A stretch of 64,000 bases of DNA from Cavia porcellus (lineage: Eukaryota; Chordata; Mammalia; Rodentia; Caviidae), in contig NW_026947499.1 in the NCBI RefSeq assembly GCF_034190915.1, forward strand, positions 2,913,950 through 2,977,949. The letters are read 5' to 3'. Both the position numbers and the translations under genes were made by a program. Below, piece after piece: positions 48,756-62,575 of the stretch. Below the pieces are notes generated by a model. It was not told the DNA's origin, searched no databases, and saw only the letters and a program-made list of their open reading frames with translations. Each line of letters opens with the position of its first letter. Position 1 is the first letter of the stretch.

Positions 48756-50275
48756 ATTTTCTCTGAGGATGAATATGAGCAACAGTCTGGCCCAGATAGA
48801 AACTCATTGCACTCCACTTATTTCCCATTTTTCCAGGAAATATTCTGCTCATAGAAATACTTTGCTTATATCGTTATTCATGGCAGCATGCCATTTGGGA
48901 ACACTTTTCTATAATGAGATTTTTAATGATAAGCACAGTAGCAATTTCAGTATTTTTCCCTGGCTGGCATGACTGCTGGAATCACCAGAAAAAGAGCAAT
49001 GATCATTTATTTCTGCAAGTGTCCGAGGCAACTAGGCCATGAAATGTGTGCGTTGTCTTATCTCGTGGGATTCGTAATGATGTCCCCTCCTGCACGTGGG
49101 AGCAAGGAGACCATGGGTCAGGGACAGAGCCTGGTCCTTATCCCCGCTGCTAACACACTGGTGACCTCAGGCGGATTCAGTCTCTCTGGACGGCATTATT
49201 CTCAGCACACTGTTAGCCCAGGGTCCAGTCTCCGCTCTCTTTGCACTTTCTCATGATCTTCATGCAGCGGGAGCCTTCGCCCTCTTAACTTGGCTCCAGT
49301 TTCTCAACTTGGCGTCTGAGTTGCCGCCTCCAGGATTCCCGTCTGCCTCTCTGGCTGCCCTTTCTCATTCATTCTCTGTTTCTAACTCTCCTGAGCATCC
49401 TTGTGTGGACTGACTCGATGTCCAGTCCTCTATATTCTCTTTTCCATGTTTTCTACTTTTCCATGAATTTACATTTTTGATGTTGAATGAATGTACCTGC
49501 TCAGCCTGACTCTTCAACAGGAGCTCAAATTCATCTGCTTCCCCACTTAGCTGTGTCTCACAGTTCACCACTACTACGCTTAGACTGCTTCACTGAAAGT
49601 GTTCTCTGTCTCTGAGTCCTCCAGGTCGAGGCCAACCTCAGTGTTGCCCTCTCCTCCCAACAAGCTAGTGCCTTCTGACCTTGGGGAGCTCTGCAGCAAG
49701 GACCCCTCTACCTGGACTGCTCCCCTCATAGTGCCATCACTGCCCTCATTCAGATCCCTTTCATCTCTCTTTTACCTCAGGACATCAGAGTCCTCAGAGT
49801 CCCCCACCTCCTCTCACACTCCCCTCCCTACACTTGCTGGAATAATTAATTCAAATTACAATGTGTTGCTTTCACTCTTCTGCAAGCACTCTAGTTACCT
49901 TCTGTTTTACTCACATTAATCAACAAGTTTCTCCACTAGCTGGCTCTCTCTGTTTACTCTTTGCTCTCCTCCCTTCCTTCTGCCCACTCACCCAGTGTTC
50001 TCACTGTAACTGATTTCATGGCGTTTCCTTTATTTTGCCATGCAATCTCCTTCTCAATGTGAACTCTCTCTTCTGTTTGTGTTAATCATCAGCATTTCCC
50101 TCCAAAATGCACAATATCCTGTTCTTATTCTCATAAGATTTTTCTTGTTCTTTCCACCAACTCAGTGAACCTCACCTCACCACCCTAATGTGATTTTACT
50201 GCCCGCAAAAGCCTGCTCTGCTTTGCCAGTGTTCAGTGTTTGCCAGACTGCATTGCTATCTGATCCAAGACTCCT
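48756..50275. other. Non-coding, pyrimidine-rich in part
   Basis: No exon or named repeat could be supported. About 49250-50170 is rich in CT. Confidence 0.45.
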
Positions 50276-50289
50276 CTGTGTGTGTGCGT

Positions 50290-50323
<34 letters not shown>

Positions 50324-50325
50324 AC
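50276..50325. repeat. (GT)n microsatellite
   Basis: GT units with GC interruptions, beginning TGTGTGTGCGTGCACG and ending GTGTGCACGC. Confidence 0.93.
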
Positions 50326-50439
50326 GCAAGTATGCATGCATGTTATCAGAATGTCAGTCCACAAGGAAGAAAAATTTTACCTATTCTACATTGTCTCTTT
50401 ATCCTTACCTGCTTGAATAGTCTCCAACCCATGGAAAGT

Positions 50440-50523
50440 ACTCAAGAATGTAGGCATTGAGTGAATCCATGGTTAGGGCTGACTCAAGAATGTAGGCATT
50501 GAGTGAATCCATGGTTAGGGCTG
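50440..50523 (+). repeat. Exact 42-bp tandem duplication
   Basis: Positions 50440-50481 and 50482-50523 are identical and abut. Each begins ACTCAAGAATGTAGG and ends GTTAGGGCTG. Confidence 0.95.
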
Positions 50524-50974
50524 AGGATCTTCCTTTACCTTAGTTATGGGGCTAATGCTGAGGGAATTTCATGAGAGGTGACATCACTGGCAGATGACTT
50601 GAACCCAACAGCTGCTGGCTGGTTCTGTACCTGTGCGAGAATGAATGATTTCCCTGGATGTCCACAGAGTCCCTGCTGCGTCTGCCTGCTGGACAAACTG
50701 CTGAGTTCACTCGCTCAGGTGCGGACCTTGCATCGCCTGGTCATCTGTACTTACGCCAGGACTCATGTTTCATGTGACTTCATACATGTACCTGTGTACA
50801 TGTGTTTGCACAGAGTCACGTATACTGTGCTTTTTGGTGTACTTAGTTACCCTTGTCACCCATTTATACCTTTAAGTATGTCTTTTTCTCAACAGGGACA
50901 GGAATTGAGGGTGCAATAACAATCATATTCAGAAAGGTGATCAAACAAGTCTGCCTTGATACATTAAAGTCTCC

Positions 50975-51310
50975 ATCACTGAACAGATATTTATTAACAC
51001 TTACTGTGACCCAAGCACTGATTTAGGTGCTGGAGGTAGAAGAGTCAAACAATGACAATATTCTTGTCCTTCAAAGCTACAAGAGCAGACAGATAGAAAG
51101 CAAATCTATAAGCATATGGCTACAGTCTTACTGCAACAGGGTAGCACAGCTGGAGTTGTAAGCACAGGGTAAGACTGCAAGGTCCAGAGTGACTGACTGG
51201 GGTGGGGGCATTGATACGGGGTGGCTTCATTCCAGAGTGGGGATAATAAAGATGCAAAGATCTTTAGCCTGACACAGAGCAAGGGTCTGGGAAGGGGAAG
51301 GGTTCGGTGT
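50975..51310 (+). mobile_element. L2 LINE 3' fragment
   Basis: 'gaacagatatttattaacacttactgtgacccaagcactgatttaggtgctggagg' matches the L2 3' block ('aacaaatatttattgagcacctactatgtgccaggcactgttctaggtgctgggg'). Downstream text with 'gatgcaaagatctttagcctgacacagagcaagg' continues the pattern. Confidence 0.7.
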
Positions 51311-54300
51311 CTCCTAGGGACACAGGGAAACCTGAGGCAGCCTGAGCGGTGATGCTGGTGGGGAATTATTAATGCTAAATGGTGAGCATTTACAGTCTCA
51401 TGGAATTCATATTTTAATTATGAATACAGACTGTATTCAGGGCACTAATTCTTCATAAGATAGTGTAATACTTAGAAGCAAGCAGAAAAGACCAGGGATT
51501 TGCTGCAGCTTTTAATGTATTTACTTAATAAATTCGGAAGGAATATTGGGGAGATAAAATTATATAAAGTTTTTTTTAATCATATGCTACAATCAAGAAT
51601 TTCAAAATGTCTGCGAGTTTGCCCTACTGTCCAACCAATAAAAGAGTCCACTGTGATTTTATGGACTCCAGTAGAAGACATGGGCCTGCAGGGTCAGAGA
51701 CCATGGGTTTGCCATATAAAGCACAGCAAGCAGGAGCCCCACGTCAGTTCAGTTTGGCTCCCAGACCCCAACAGCTACAGATGCAACACAGGAGACCCCA
51801 AGTGTGCACTGTGTGTGTGTGTGGCCTGCACTGCTGCTGAGGTGAGCAGACGCAGGGCACCTCCCACTTCTCCAGTGTGTACGGAGCACAGTGGTCTTCC
51901 CGGGAGGGGAAATCAACTTATGATCTGAGGATGCTCCAAGTGCACACAGCCTGAGAGATGGCCTGCATGGAAAGTAACTCAGGCACAGTGGCATGCAGAA
52001 CCCAGGGACCCAGCCATTCCATAGGTCAGTGTGTCGTGTGCCCAGAGATGTGGATGCTGCAGATGGCCTTGTGCTGAGGGCCACACCACAGTGAAAACAT
52101 CACCGCTTGTTTCCTTCTCTGCTCCATGCTCTCTGTAGTACCCCTGTCCCAGTGATGTCAGAGCAGGGCTGGGATTGGACTCCATCTATTCTGGACTTCA
52201 GAGTCCTGGAACCAAAGATAAAACCGGGGCCCTGCATTCAGATAGGGGAAAGGAATATGCACTACATTTCTATACTACGTCAGTCACTATTTCACTCACA
52301 TTCTGCCTCCATGACTCCTAGGCTCAGAGGAGAGGATTGTATTCATTTTATGGGGGAGAAAGTCAACCACGCTGACCATGAGCAATGCCATGGCTTAGGG
52401 CTAGTCCACATCACCGCCCACTTCTCCAGCCCCATACTGATGTTTATTGCTGCCCACTGCCATACGGGGAATGAGGCTGCCGTGACTGTGAGATTAAAGG
52501 CACCCAGTAATTCCAGCGCCTCCCTGGGCCCACTATAAACCTGATGGCTAGGAGAACAGCAAATGTGGCTGTGAGAAGCAGGCCAAGGCAACACGTTTTC
52601 CAAGCCAATGCCCTTGACGTTGGAATGTTCCATTCAGCTCAAACAACAGAAATGAACATTGTCACTTCAAATGGTTCAGCAGAGGACAGCTTGCAGAGGG
52701 AAGTGGGACATGGAAAATTAAAATTCTTCATCAGATCCCAAAGCCACAGGAAAACAATGATAACCAACACCAGAGACAGCTCTTCCTTGCAATTTCTGCA
52801 GTCAGTGTGACCCACTCGCTAGGAATGAAAAGCTCCATAAGTTCATGTGGAAAGGTTTGAGACCAAGGTCCTAAGTCAACTTTTATTTCATGGATGACCA
52901 ACGAGGCTCCTTCCTGTAGAAGGCCTGGGGACATGGCCTAACTTCTAGCAACTTGTCACCCCAGAAACCATGTATCTGCTGCCTGGTGGGGAGAGGAATC
53001 CCTGCTCACTGAGAAATGGCTCGGTGTCTGCGGAGCAGCATTTCCTGCCTCTGTGACACTGCTCACTGCTGTAAACACCATCTACCACCAAATGCAGGCC
53101 CGTTTAATCTCACTGAGCTGCATCTGCTCAGCCTTAGATAGAGCAATGGCTCAGGGAGCTCTCCTTGTTATCAAACAGATGGGTTGGTTGGGGAGGTCTG
53201 AGGCCATCAAAAATGCAGGAGCAAACCTAATAAAGTGAGCCTGAATTCAGCCAGCGTTTGGAGAACAAGTAGAGAGATGTGAACTGGAAAATAATCATTA
53301 ATATTTTCAGTCCGCTAAGGGGACTTGGGGCTTTTGTATGGCCATCCATCAGTCAAACAGAATGCACTTGAACATGTGTATTTTCCATGTGATACTTTCT
53401 GACAGATGGTGGAGGTGAGTGGTTGTACTCTTCATGGCGAGCAGAGACAAACCAGAATGAGTCCCCTGGCTCTGTCATTCAATAATACGTCTCTGTGGTT
53501 TCCCTGCATTTGACTTCTTTCTTCACTGGCTGCATCTACCCCATGACTTTGGCTGATTGTAAACAGAGGCTTCTGCCCTGACTCCAGGTTGGAGTTGTGG
53601 GACCATGTGTGATGCTTCCAAGGACTTGCACATTCAAGGGAAAGACTTCAGAGGCTGTGCTAAGTGGGGGTGGTTGCCAAGGGTGATGTCATGTGCAGTG
53701 CTTTCTCTTTCGGATTGATGAATTTGACCCCAGAGAAGATAAATTCATCCCCCAATTTCACTACCATTTTTAAGGACTTGAAAATCATTTTCTTGGAGAT
53801 CATCTGTCACTAAGCGCTGTTGGCACTAGTTCCACGTGGCTGGATGTGCAAGCGGAGGGGATGTGCTTGTCCATATTCCCTAAGACCTTGCTTGGTTTAG
53901 AGGCTCCAGGCTCTTTCTGTGTTGGTTTTTTATTACATACAGCACATTATCTTAGCCGGTAATCTCTTCTCTACAGTTACGAGATGGTTCCTATTGCTTT
54001 GAATAGTACGCCCTCACCCTGAAGACAGGCTGAGTCTGTACTTCTTGTCAGCAGAAAGCATTTAGAGGAGAGGTCATCAACAGTCCCCTCACATCTCTTG
54101 GGACAGTATGGGGTGGCCAGCTGTTCCTGGAGGAGTCCAAGATCATGAAAATCTGTCATGCTACCTCCATGCTTGAAGGTGGATAAGGTGACCTGACCAT
54201 CCAGTTTGAGGGAGTCCCTAGGTGAGGGGATTCAACTACAGAAACCTGGATGCTAGTCACACTGGACGTGGCCTCTGTCCCTGAGAGGAGAGGAAGGAGC

Positions 54301-54634
54301 TGCTGGACACTCGTGATGAAGCCTTGTAGTCCTGGGTCTCTGGGGAGAGGTCTCTGACTAAGCTCTTCATCACCATGTTCTTGGAGTCTCATTCCCCAGC
54401 CTCACCCCTCCTGGGAGTTTCTGAGGGGCTAATGAGGTGGAGGAAGCAACTAGGGGAGAGTAAAGCAATGGAGGGTGGGTCCCTGGGGTGGGGCTCCAGC
54501 TGCTAGGCAGATGGAAAACCATGTGCAGAACCAGCCAGCCAGGCTGCAGCCCGATCCCACAGGGAACCACTACAAGCTCACCCTCACAGAATGAATATTG
54601 ACCCACATAAAACTATGTTTTATTTGTCACTAGC
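51311..54634. other. Non-coding intronic sequence
   Basis: No exon was recognised. A MIR-like piece may lie near 52300-52400 ('ttgtattcattttatgggggagaaagtc'). Confidence 0.45.
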
Positions 54635-54725
54635 TGTTATGTTGTTTGGTTTTGCAGTGCTGGGGATGGAGTGCAGGGCCTCACACATGCTAGGCAGATG
54701 CTGTGTGACTGAGTTGAACCCCCAC
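54635..54725 (-). mobile_element. ID/B1-type SINE, antisense
   Basis: 'gcagtgctggggatggagtgcagggcctcacacatgctaggcag' is the reverse of the ID-like B-box region ('cttgcctagcatg..aggccctgggttcaatccccagcac'). 'tgagttgaaccccc' follows. Confidence 0.55.
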
Positions 54726-55252
54726 ATCCAATCAGAATTCAAAATTTTGAGAAGTAACATAATTTCTAGACTTCTAACATCTTTAAGCTGCAGGCTGTGA
54801 CTCTCAGGATTTCAATCCTCCGTGACAAGATGGAATGTCACAGCACTGACATCGCTGAGGTATATCCACACCCCTTCATTACCTTTACATAGCCTCTCAC
54901 CCTACATATGCCAGCCAACACTGCCGGGGAATGACTGATGGTTGTCCTTTAATAGAATTCACCGTTTCTGGCTTTAAATCACTGCTGTAGGTGAAAATTA
55001 GAGAAAACACATTGTACACCTAGAAAAATGTTACAAATAAGTGCAGCAGAATCCTTCACTGCCCCATTCCAGCCTTGCCCCATCCTTGAGGCCAACCCCA
55101 AATTTATGTCAGGTCTAAGAAATTATATTGGATCCACTTAGGGAGGCTCCAGGTCCCCGAACAGCATGAGATCCTGTGTGGTTCTCAGACCTCACAGGGA
55201 GTAAGGGCTGGGGCTTTTGGAGATAAAATCTAAGGAATAAGAAAATTTCAGA

Positions 55253-55253
<1 letters not shown>

Positions 55254-55292
<39 letters not shown>
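55254..55292 (+). repeat. 39-base poly(A) tract flanked by AAGGAATA
   Basis: A pure A run whose flanks both read AAGGAATA (55232-55239 and 55291-55298). It is perhaps a very short, 5'-truncated retroposon tail. Confidence 0.8.
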
Positions 55293-55294
<2 letters not shown>

Positions 55295-57442
55295 AATACT
55301 GAGTTTTGTATGCCTTCCTCCTAGTTGTGAGGCTGTGTGGGATTGGGGATGTCCAAGATGTTTAGACATCCAAGTTGTCATCATACAGCTTGATCCATGC
55401 CTGTACCCAGAATGGACAAGAATCCTTCAGCTTCTAGGGAGCTACCATCTGAAGACTCCTCACACCCTTGCTGTTGAAGGAGACACGGGAGATTTTCAAG
55501 GCTTAAAAGATCTCCATTCAGGCATCCCTTTCTTGGAGATAATAGAAATGATTGAAAAAATGAAGAAAATACTGCTTCTTGCTAGGTGAATCTCTGCTAC
55601 CCAGTGTCCGATTTTACACCACCTAACACCAGGTTCCCCTTGGCCACAGTGCCCAAGCACTCTCTCCATGCTGACAATAACACTGCCCTAATATGTGGTG
55701 CACAAAGTCGATATTGGTGCTGCTGGGCTTCTGTAGAGGTACAGAACTTTTGGTTTTCCTAGTGGCGGAAATATTTCAGATAACAGCACGGTGTTCTTTC
55801 TAGGTGCAGGTCTAACTAAGTGCTTGAATCAGTAATTAACACGTCCATTCAGGAAGAGGCACACCTGCCTTTTCTATCTGCTATGTTTTCAGTATTGATC
55901 ATGTTTTTGTGCATATATATGTACCATCTATTTTTCTATCTCTCTCTGAGCTGCAACTTCCTATGCTATTTTAACTCTAATTCATGAAGCAAGAGATCCA
56001 CATGTTTTTCATCCATGCCTTGAATACTTTAGGTTTTTTTTCTGAAGCAGCAGCAGTTGGCACATCAAAGGACAAGAAATAGCAAAGTAGCACTTTTAAA
56101 TTTTCCATTGATTCTGCTTTAAAATGAACCTAAATTCAACGTTCATCTTTCTCTTCTAGGTCCTCAATTGTTCTAGGAATCTTCTCTTTCATTATTTTTT
56201 AATGATCAACAATTTTAAGACATTTTCAGATTTCCTGAAAACTGTGTGAACAATTTCATGATACCATAGTACTTGTCTTACGAAATACATCATTTAAGAT
56301 AACTTCTGTTATCACTAAGAACATTAAAAAGCTACAGTCATTATGATGAGTCTTTATAGTAAAATAAGCACAGTAACATGGAGACAGGATCTGAAGCTGC
56401 CACCTATGTACAGCTTTGAACCAAGAAGAGTTGCATTCTGTTAAAAGGGTTGGTTAGCATTAAAAAGAAGAAAAAATAAAATAGAAATTGTTCTAACACA
56501 ATTAGAGAAGCTCAGAAAATATTGCAAAAAGAACAGATTTGTCACTACGATATTTAAATGTATTCAATTTCCTTTAAGACTAAAAGCACTGAAAACCCTC
56601 TGTCTCATCATGTAAAATGATCTCATTTCCTCCCAGAGGACATTTGTGATGCCAGCATTGTTAGATGCTCACCCATTGCACGCACCCTTTGTTTTGTTCA
56701 GATACGTGATGAACAGCATGCTGTCCCTCCCTCCCCCAGATGCTGGGGGCAGAACTTGATGGCTCACGCTTGTCAGAATCACAGTATGTCTACATTTCTA
56801 TGTGCAATCCCCATACACCTATGATTGGCTTAGGCCCGGGTCAAGTGTCCTGAGTCTGGCCAATGAGGTTTAAGAATAAGTGTTATGTGTGTTTCAGGGA
56901 ACAGCTTTCATTTTTTAACCAAATACTATCAAAGCAACATCATCTCCTTTTCTCCCCTGCTCATTCATTTTGTTCTGTGAGATTTTCCAGAAGAATGAGA
57001 TAACTGCAGTTGTGATCACCCTCTTTCAATTACACAATAACAATATTGCATAAAATAAACAAATATGGTTAAGAGCAGAGCTAGATCCTTGATGACCACC
57101 CTTGATGACCACCAAACTGACAAAAATATATCTTAAAAAATTCTCCTGACTCAAGGGCACAGAGTCAGAATTTGTCATTGCTGCTAAACACATGTGTTAC
57201 TAACCACACTATCTTATGGTCTGTTGTCTGGGTCTGGTTATTCCAAATATGTAGCAGTTACTAATTCTGTGCTTGGCTCCCAAGGCAGCCTCTTCCATTT
57301 GCCCACATAAATCTGAACTATGTTTTAGGATCTGCTCAGAATGTAGCTCCAGAAGTGTAGAGTAGGAAGGTAGGAGCTGTCTAAGCATTTGGGTATTGTT
57401 GGCATTGAATCTGATCAGAAACACACACATTACATCATGTGT

Positions 57443-57471
<29 letters not shown>
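57443..57471. repeat. (CA)n microsatellite
   Basis: About 14 CA units following a GTGTG tract. Confidence 0.93.
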
Positions 57472-57473
<2 letters not shown>

Positions 57474-60120
57474 TGATAGAGCAAACTACATGGCTTAGTA
57501 TCTGCAATAAAGGAAAGAAAATAAACTTTAGATCGACTTTGCTTCATCTTCTAATACATCAAATATTTAACTAGCATATACTATGTAATGTTGGACATCT
57601 TGTTCACAGTTGTGAACAAAAGCATTGTGTGCTACTGAAAGGCAGACACTGGTCTAGCCGTAGATGGACATTTGTGTAGGATAAAATAGAATTAAAAATT
57701 GTCATATGTGTTTTGTTCCAGTAGGCTCAAAATAGGAGCTTTTGTTCCCTTCCACTAAATTAGAATTAGTCCACCCTGGCTTCAAGAACAGCTCACCCAC
57801 TGAGAAGAACACTTTTAGAGAGCTTCCAGGGCTTGTGGCTCAAAGTGACGGCACAAAGGAAAATCCAGGTGTCTGCCAGAGAGTAGTGGTATTAAAGTGG
57901 CTTATTCATACAGTGGTGTGGTATTCACACTGAGATGGAGGCTGCTATGACACGGTGACTCCCACAGACATGGCTGTGACACGGTGACTCCTGCAGACAT
58001 GGTGCTAAGCCGGTGAAGCCAGCACCATCCCTTCTTGCACCAGTCCGTGGACATGCCGCTTTCTGAGCAGGTAAAGCCATAAAACATCGAACAAACTCAT
58101 GATTGCCAAGGACTGGGGAGGCGGGAGAAAGGGAGAAACAGCTTCCTCTGTCTCTGAAGAAGTTTGGGACCTAGATCATAGTAAGGCCTGCAGAAAACAA
58201 TCACAAGTACACTGAATGCCACGAAATGCCTCTCTTAAATGGCCACAGTTGCCAGTGTGCTGCACAAATGTGTCAGTGTAACAAAAGAGGAAGAAGGCCA
58301 TGCAACCGGGCCCTTCATCTTTCCCTTCATTTTACAGTGATCCTTCCCACTGATGGTAACTAGAGGCACCCAGAACCCTGGCCCAGTGACAGAAGCCTCT
58401 CCTGGCCTATCATGGTCGGTGTCTAGCCTGAATACCCTGTAAACCTGGGTGTTAGTGTTAGTTTAGGGTGTGGCCGAGGGATATCTATCCCCACCCTACT
58501 CCTCCCAAGAGGAAAGGCAGCCAGCCTACTCCAGGGCTTCTCTATGTCAGACAACAGTAAGTGAAAACCTCCAGCCAGTGTTGCAGAATGGCCATGGCAG
58601 TCTTCCTTCTTCAGGGCAGTGACTCAGGGAGTGAGGGATAATTTATAATTTGTTCCTATTAAATTGGCCCAGAGAGCTCACTTGACCGAGCAACCCTCAA
58701 GCTATAAACAAAAGGTGGCATCAAATGATTTTGTAACACTGAAAGATTTTCCTTCCTAAACATTTGCTTGTTTTAAGAAATCCACGGCACAGAGAATTAG
58801 TGGCGGGGAGCACAGAGAGGAAAAGTAAACCAAGGCGAAGCTCACTGAGTGAGGGAGGCTGTCACTCAGGGTTTATTTGTAGAAATAACTGCGTTTGTTT
58901 TGCTGCTGTGGTGTGACAGGCAGAGCAGGAAGGTCTGCTGAGGGGTGTCTGTGGGATTTTCCCTATTTCTTCTGAGTGCTGAGAGATTCTGCCAATCAAA
59001 ACTGGAGCTAAATAAACCGAGGAAACAGAAACAAAAGCAAGGATATGAACTGAAAATATTACAGCCTCAGAGCAATAACTCTGTATTTAGTTAAATGCAT
59101 GTAACTCAGACAGAAAGAAACGCCTGAGATAAATGTGTGGCTCATGGGGTTAAATGAGGGTGTGTGGGGAGACTGAGGTAGGGAAGGTGGCAGGAATCCA
59201 GCACTGGGCTCCTCCCTGAGCTTGGAAGATCTGAGACTCCTAAGATTATCAACAAAGAGAGGTAGAGTGATGCCCATCGCCACCTCCAGGGTGAAGGAAA
59301 CGCCCAGCTCTGTGCTAAGCTATAACTGATGTTGAAAGAATGTTGAAGCAAAGTGAAAGGACTCTCCAGTCACTTCCTGTGTAGGACAGGGAAGCCAGCC
59401 AGGGAATCCATGCGTCTCCCAGGGCCATTCTGAGGAGACCGCTGTGTATCACAACACAGCCAGCGAAGTGTCTAGTCATTCTCAGAAAACCAGTGAAAAG
59501 AGGCTTCTGAGACAGGGCCATCCCACATTTATCCAGCCACATTCCCCCAAATGGGGCAGCTCGATTGGTCTAAAAGACATAACTACAAACTGAATTCAAA
59601 TCTGAGTTTTCCAAAGACAGAGCTGAAGAAGAAAGAACACACACGCTTTGGCTCTGATAGCACACTGTGGTGTGAGGTGCAGGGAGAGAGAGGCTGGACT
59701 TGTAAGTTAAAGAAAAACAAGTGAACCTTCACAAGAAACCACATAGGCAACACAGAGCCCATTTCTCCTCCGTCATTAAATGGAGCAAAGCTCAGTTTCC
59801 TTTACAACGCAGCCCTTGCATGCCCTTGGCTAACACACTGGTGAGGGGACTGTAATGTGAATTTCCAAGTCACGAAATTTTGAAATGTTTTCAGGAGATG
59901 TTCCTCTGAGGAGTCAGACCCATGCAGGGCATAGGAGTGCCTCCCTGGGCAATGTCATGCACACTGCTTTGATGGTAACAATAGAAAGGGAGGAGCTTCT
60001 CTGGGTCTCGCCTTTGCTTCTGTCCTGCACATCTCACAGTTTAGCCCCAAAGGATGCTGGGTCAGTGGATTCTTGCCAAGCTGCAGAACCAGGGTCCTTG
60101 TTCTCAGAGAGCAGAGAACA

Positions 60121-60520
60121 ATTTTGTCTTAGCTTGCTGGGGTTGCAGTGAGAAAGTCCTGTAGTCCTTGTGGGTGAGCAGCAAGGATTTACCTCCCCAG
60201 GACTCTGGAGGTCGGAAGCCCAAAGTCAGGTTTCTGACAAGGTTAGTTTGGGGGTCTCTCTCTCCCTGGCACATAGATGGCATCCCGCATCTGCATCCTG
60301 TGTTTGCACATGGTCTTTGTTCTGCACGTGTCTGTGTCCAAGTCCCTTCTTTTTTTAAGGACGCCCACCATGTTAGTGAAGACCCATCCTAAAAAATCCC
60401 TTCTTCAGCAGGTTACATTTCTATGGGCCCAGTCTCCAAATAGGCACACTTCAGGATCTGAGAGACATGATTAAAACATAGGAATCATCGGGGAAACACA
60501 ATTCAACCCCTGACTGTAAT
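60121..60520 (-). mobile_element. MLT1-like MaLR LTR, antisense
   Basis: The plus strand reads 'gtcttagcttgctggggttgcagtgagaaagtc', 'ggactctggaggtcggaagcccaaagtc', 'gtctccaaataggcacac' and 'ggaaacacaattcaacccc'. This is the reversed MLT1 layout (for example 'gcctccagaactgtgag', 'gaccttatttggagatagg', 'tgaattgtgtcccc'). Confidence 0.65.
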
Positions 60521-60916
60521 AGTGCCTGTGTTCCTACTAAATACCTGATTTTCCTGATTTTTTTTCAAGTTCAAAATGGCAGAAAGACACTCACTTGCTG
60601 TAAGCAAACCCTACCTGAGCCTGGCTGAGTCAGTTCAGGGCGCTGCTCCAAAATTCCCTGTGCCAGGCTGTATAAACAGCAAACATTCTGTGTTCTTTTT
60701 TCAGAGGCAGGAAAGGCAAGGTCCAGGAGCCAGAAGATGCAGTGTCTGGGGAGGCTCAGTCCCTGGGGGGCACAGGGGCATCTTCCCATCCTCACAAGGT
60801 GGGGAGCAGACAGCATGTATGCTCTCTCCCTGTCCTGTGAGGGCACCTGGCCTGTCCATGCGATGCCAACCTTATGCTCTAAGGGCTGTCTTCTAATACT
60901 GCCACATGTGGTCTGG

Positions 60917-60918
<2 letters not shown>
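60521..60918. other. Non-coding, no recognised feature
   Basis: Overlapping chance frames only. Confidence 0.4.

Positions 60919-60965
<47 letters not shown>
60919..60965. repeat. (CT)n microsatellite
   Basis: About 23 CT units followed by CTTTCC. Confidence 0.95.
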
Positions 60966-60967
<2 letters not shown>

Positions 60968-62520
60968 TTCCTTATGGTTTTGTATTTTTTAAATTATTAT
61001 TTTAAAAGCAGTAAAACAGAACAGTAAAATGAAACACACCAGGCGGTGCTAGGACAGCAGGGAATCCACCGTCCTTACTACCCTGCACATTGTTACTCTC
61101 TAGTTTCCCGGTCTACTGGCCCCAGGCCTGCAAAGTCAGTCAAACAACACCACCGTCAGGTCGCTTCCCCACCTCAGTTAGCATCATCTCAGCCTGTGTC
61201 ACGTCTGGCTTCATACAGATGGGGGCTCGTGGGAGGCAGAGGTGGCTTCCTTGCTGTTTCTCCCCAACCAGTAGGTCCTCTATCAGCTGCCACAAAGGGG
61301 GGTTGCACGGCTTCCTTGCTGGGTTTTTTTGGGGGGATTTCTATCTGTGAATTTTGGTGGTAGAAACATTCAGTTCGTAGAAAAGCCCAAGACTGATGTG
61401 AGCCCTTGTGTTGATCTGAAGACACAACACCTGCGGTGGAGAGAGTCTGAGGTGTGAGCCTTTATCATGCTCCCTGCAACCCATCTTCCCACCAGGAGAA
61501 GCCAGCAGACTCAAGACATGGGATCAGCCATGATGTGATCCAAATTCCCTGGCCTTTTCTGCATGGAGCCTCGCCATCTCAAAACTGGGAGACATTTCCA
61601 AAGGCTGGGAGATGAGGGACTGAGGGTCTCTCTGTCTTCATGAAACAGGGTGTGCACGTGGCCCCACCTGTGACCAAGCAGCTCAGCTTCCCTGAATGAG
61701 CAGAGGAGATGGCTCCAAAGTCCGCTCTGGAAATGTCTGAGGACGCCCCTAATTCAGGGTCGCGTGGTGTTGCTGGGTCACCTGTGCCTTCTCAGGACCA
61801 TTTCTCCCCCTTTCCCTGCTCTCTGCCCTGTGTCGCACAGGCTGCTGCCCACACGGGTTTCTCATGTCACTTTGCCAGCTGTTCTTTTAGGGCAGACAAT
61901 GCTGGGCAGCGGTGGGAGGGAGACAGGGAGGAACACAGACATTTTTCATCTCTCTGTGCCCTGAATGTTGTTCTTCCCTGGGCACTGTGCCCTTCCAACA
62001 ATTCTGATTGTTAAATATAATTTAAGATGTAGAGGAGACGTGAAACATGACATAGACTTGTCATGTAATGGTACCAAAGGCATCAATTGCTTTGATATAA
62101 TATTATTACAGGTTTGTACTTGAATTGGATCAGGTTTTTTCTCCACCAATATCCTATTCCAGAGTCCACATTTAAATTAGTTGTCAGTGTGACTTTGTTC
62201 TCCAATAGCCCCTGACTCACCTTTGCTTCTGATGACACTGAGACTTCTAGAGAGTGCTCCAGAGTTCTTTTCCTGACTTTGTTAGTTATGTTGTGCTGCA
62301 GGAAAGCAGAACAGACAGATCCTTCTTAGGTGCACTGCAGTCTAGGTACATGGAATTCATTCACGCTCAGCTCAGTCACTTGGTTAAGGTGCCTTCCAGG
62401 TTGCTCCAAACTAAAGACACAAGTTCTCCTTTCTGTAAAGTAAGCATTGACTTCAGAAGAAACATATTCACTGTGTGCCAAGGTTACAGTTCTCCTTAAA
62501 CTTCAACCCACCAGTTGCAA
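60966..62520. other. Non-coding, no recognised feature
   Basis: Frames near 61046-61425 and 61709-62014 overlap on both strands and lack family motifs. Confidence 0.4.
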
Positions 62521-62575
62521 GAAAGAGAGACAGAGACAGACTCAGAGACAGAGACAGAGACAGAGACAGAGAGAA
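62521..62575. repeat. (GAGACA)n repeat
   Basis: Six-base GAGACA units, slightly interrupted. Confidence 0.93.

Larger units (their letters stand above)
54726..60120. other. Non-coding intronic sequence
   Basis: No exon was recognised. It contains a poly(A) tract (55254-55292), a CA microsatellite (57443-57471) and a two-copy direct repeat near 57945-58010 (ACACGGTGACTCC units). Confidence 0.45.

Noticed and set aside
48314..48852. His- or Thr/Ser-rich ORFs and an Asp/Gly-rich reading
   Set aside because: Products of the GAT/GGT tract, with no Met-to-stop frame spanning it consistently.
60737..61027. ORF with a Ser-Leu run
   Set aside because: Translation of the CT microsatellite.
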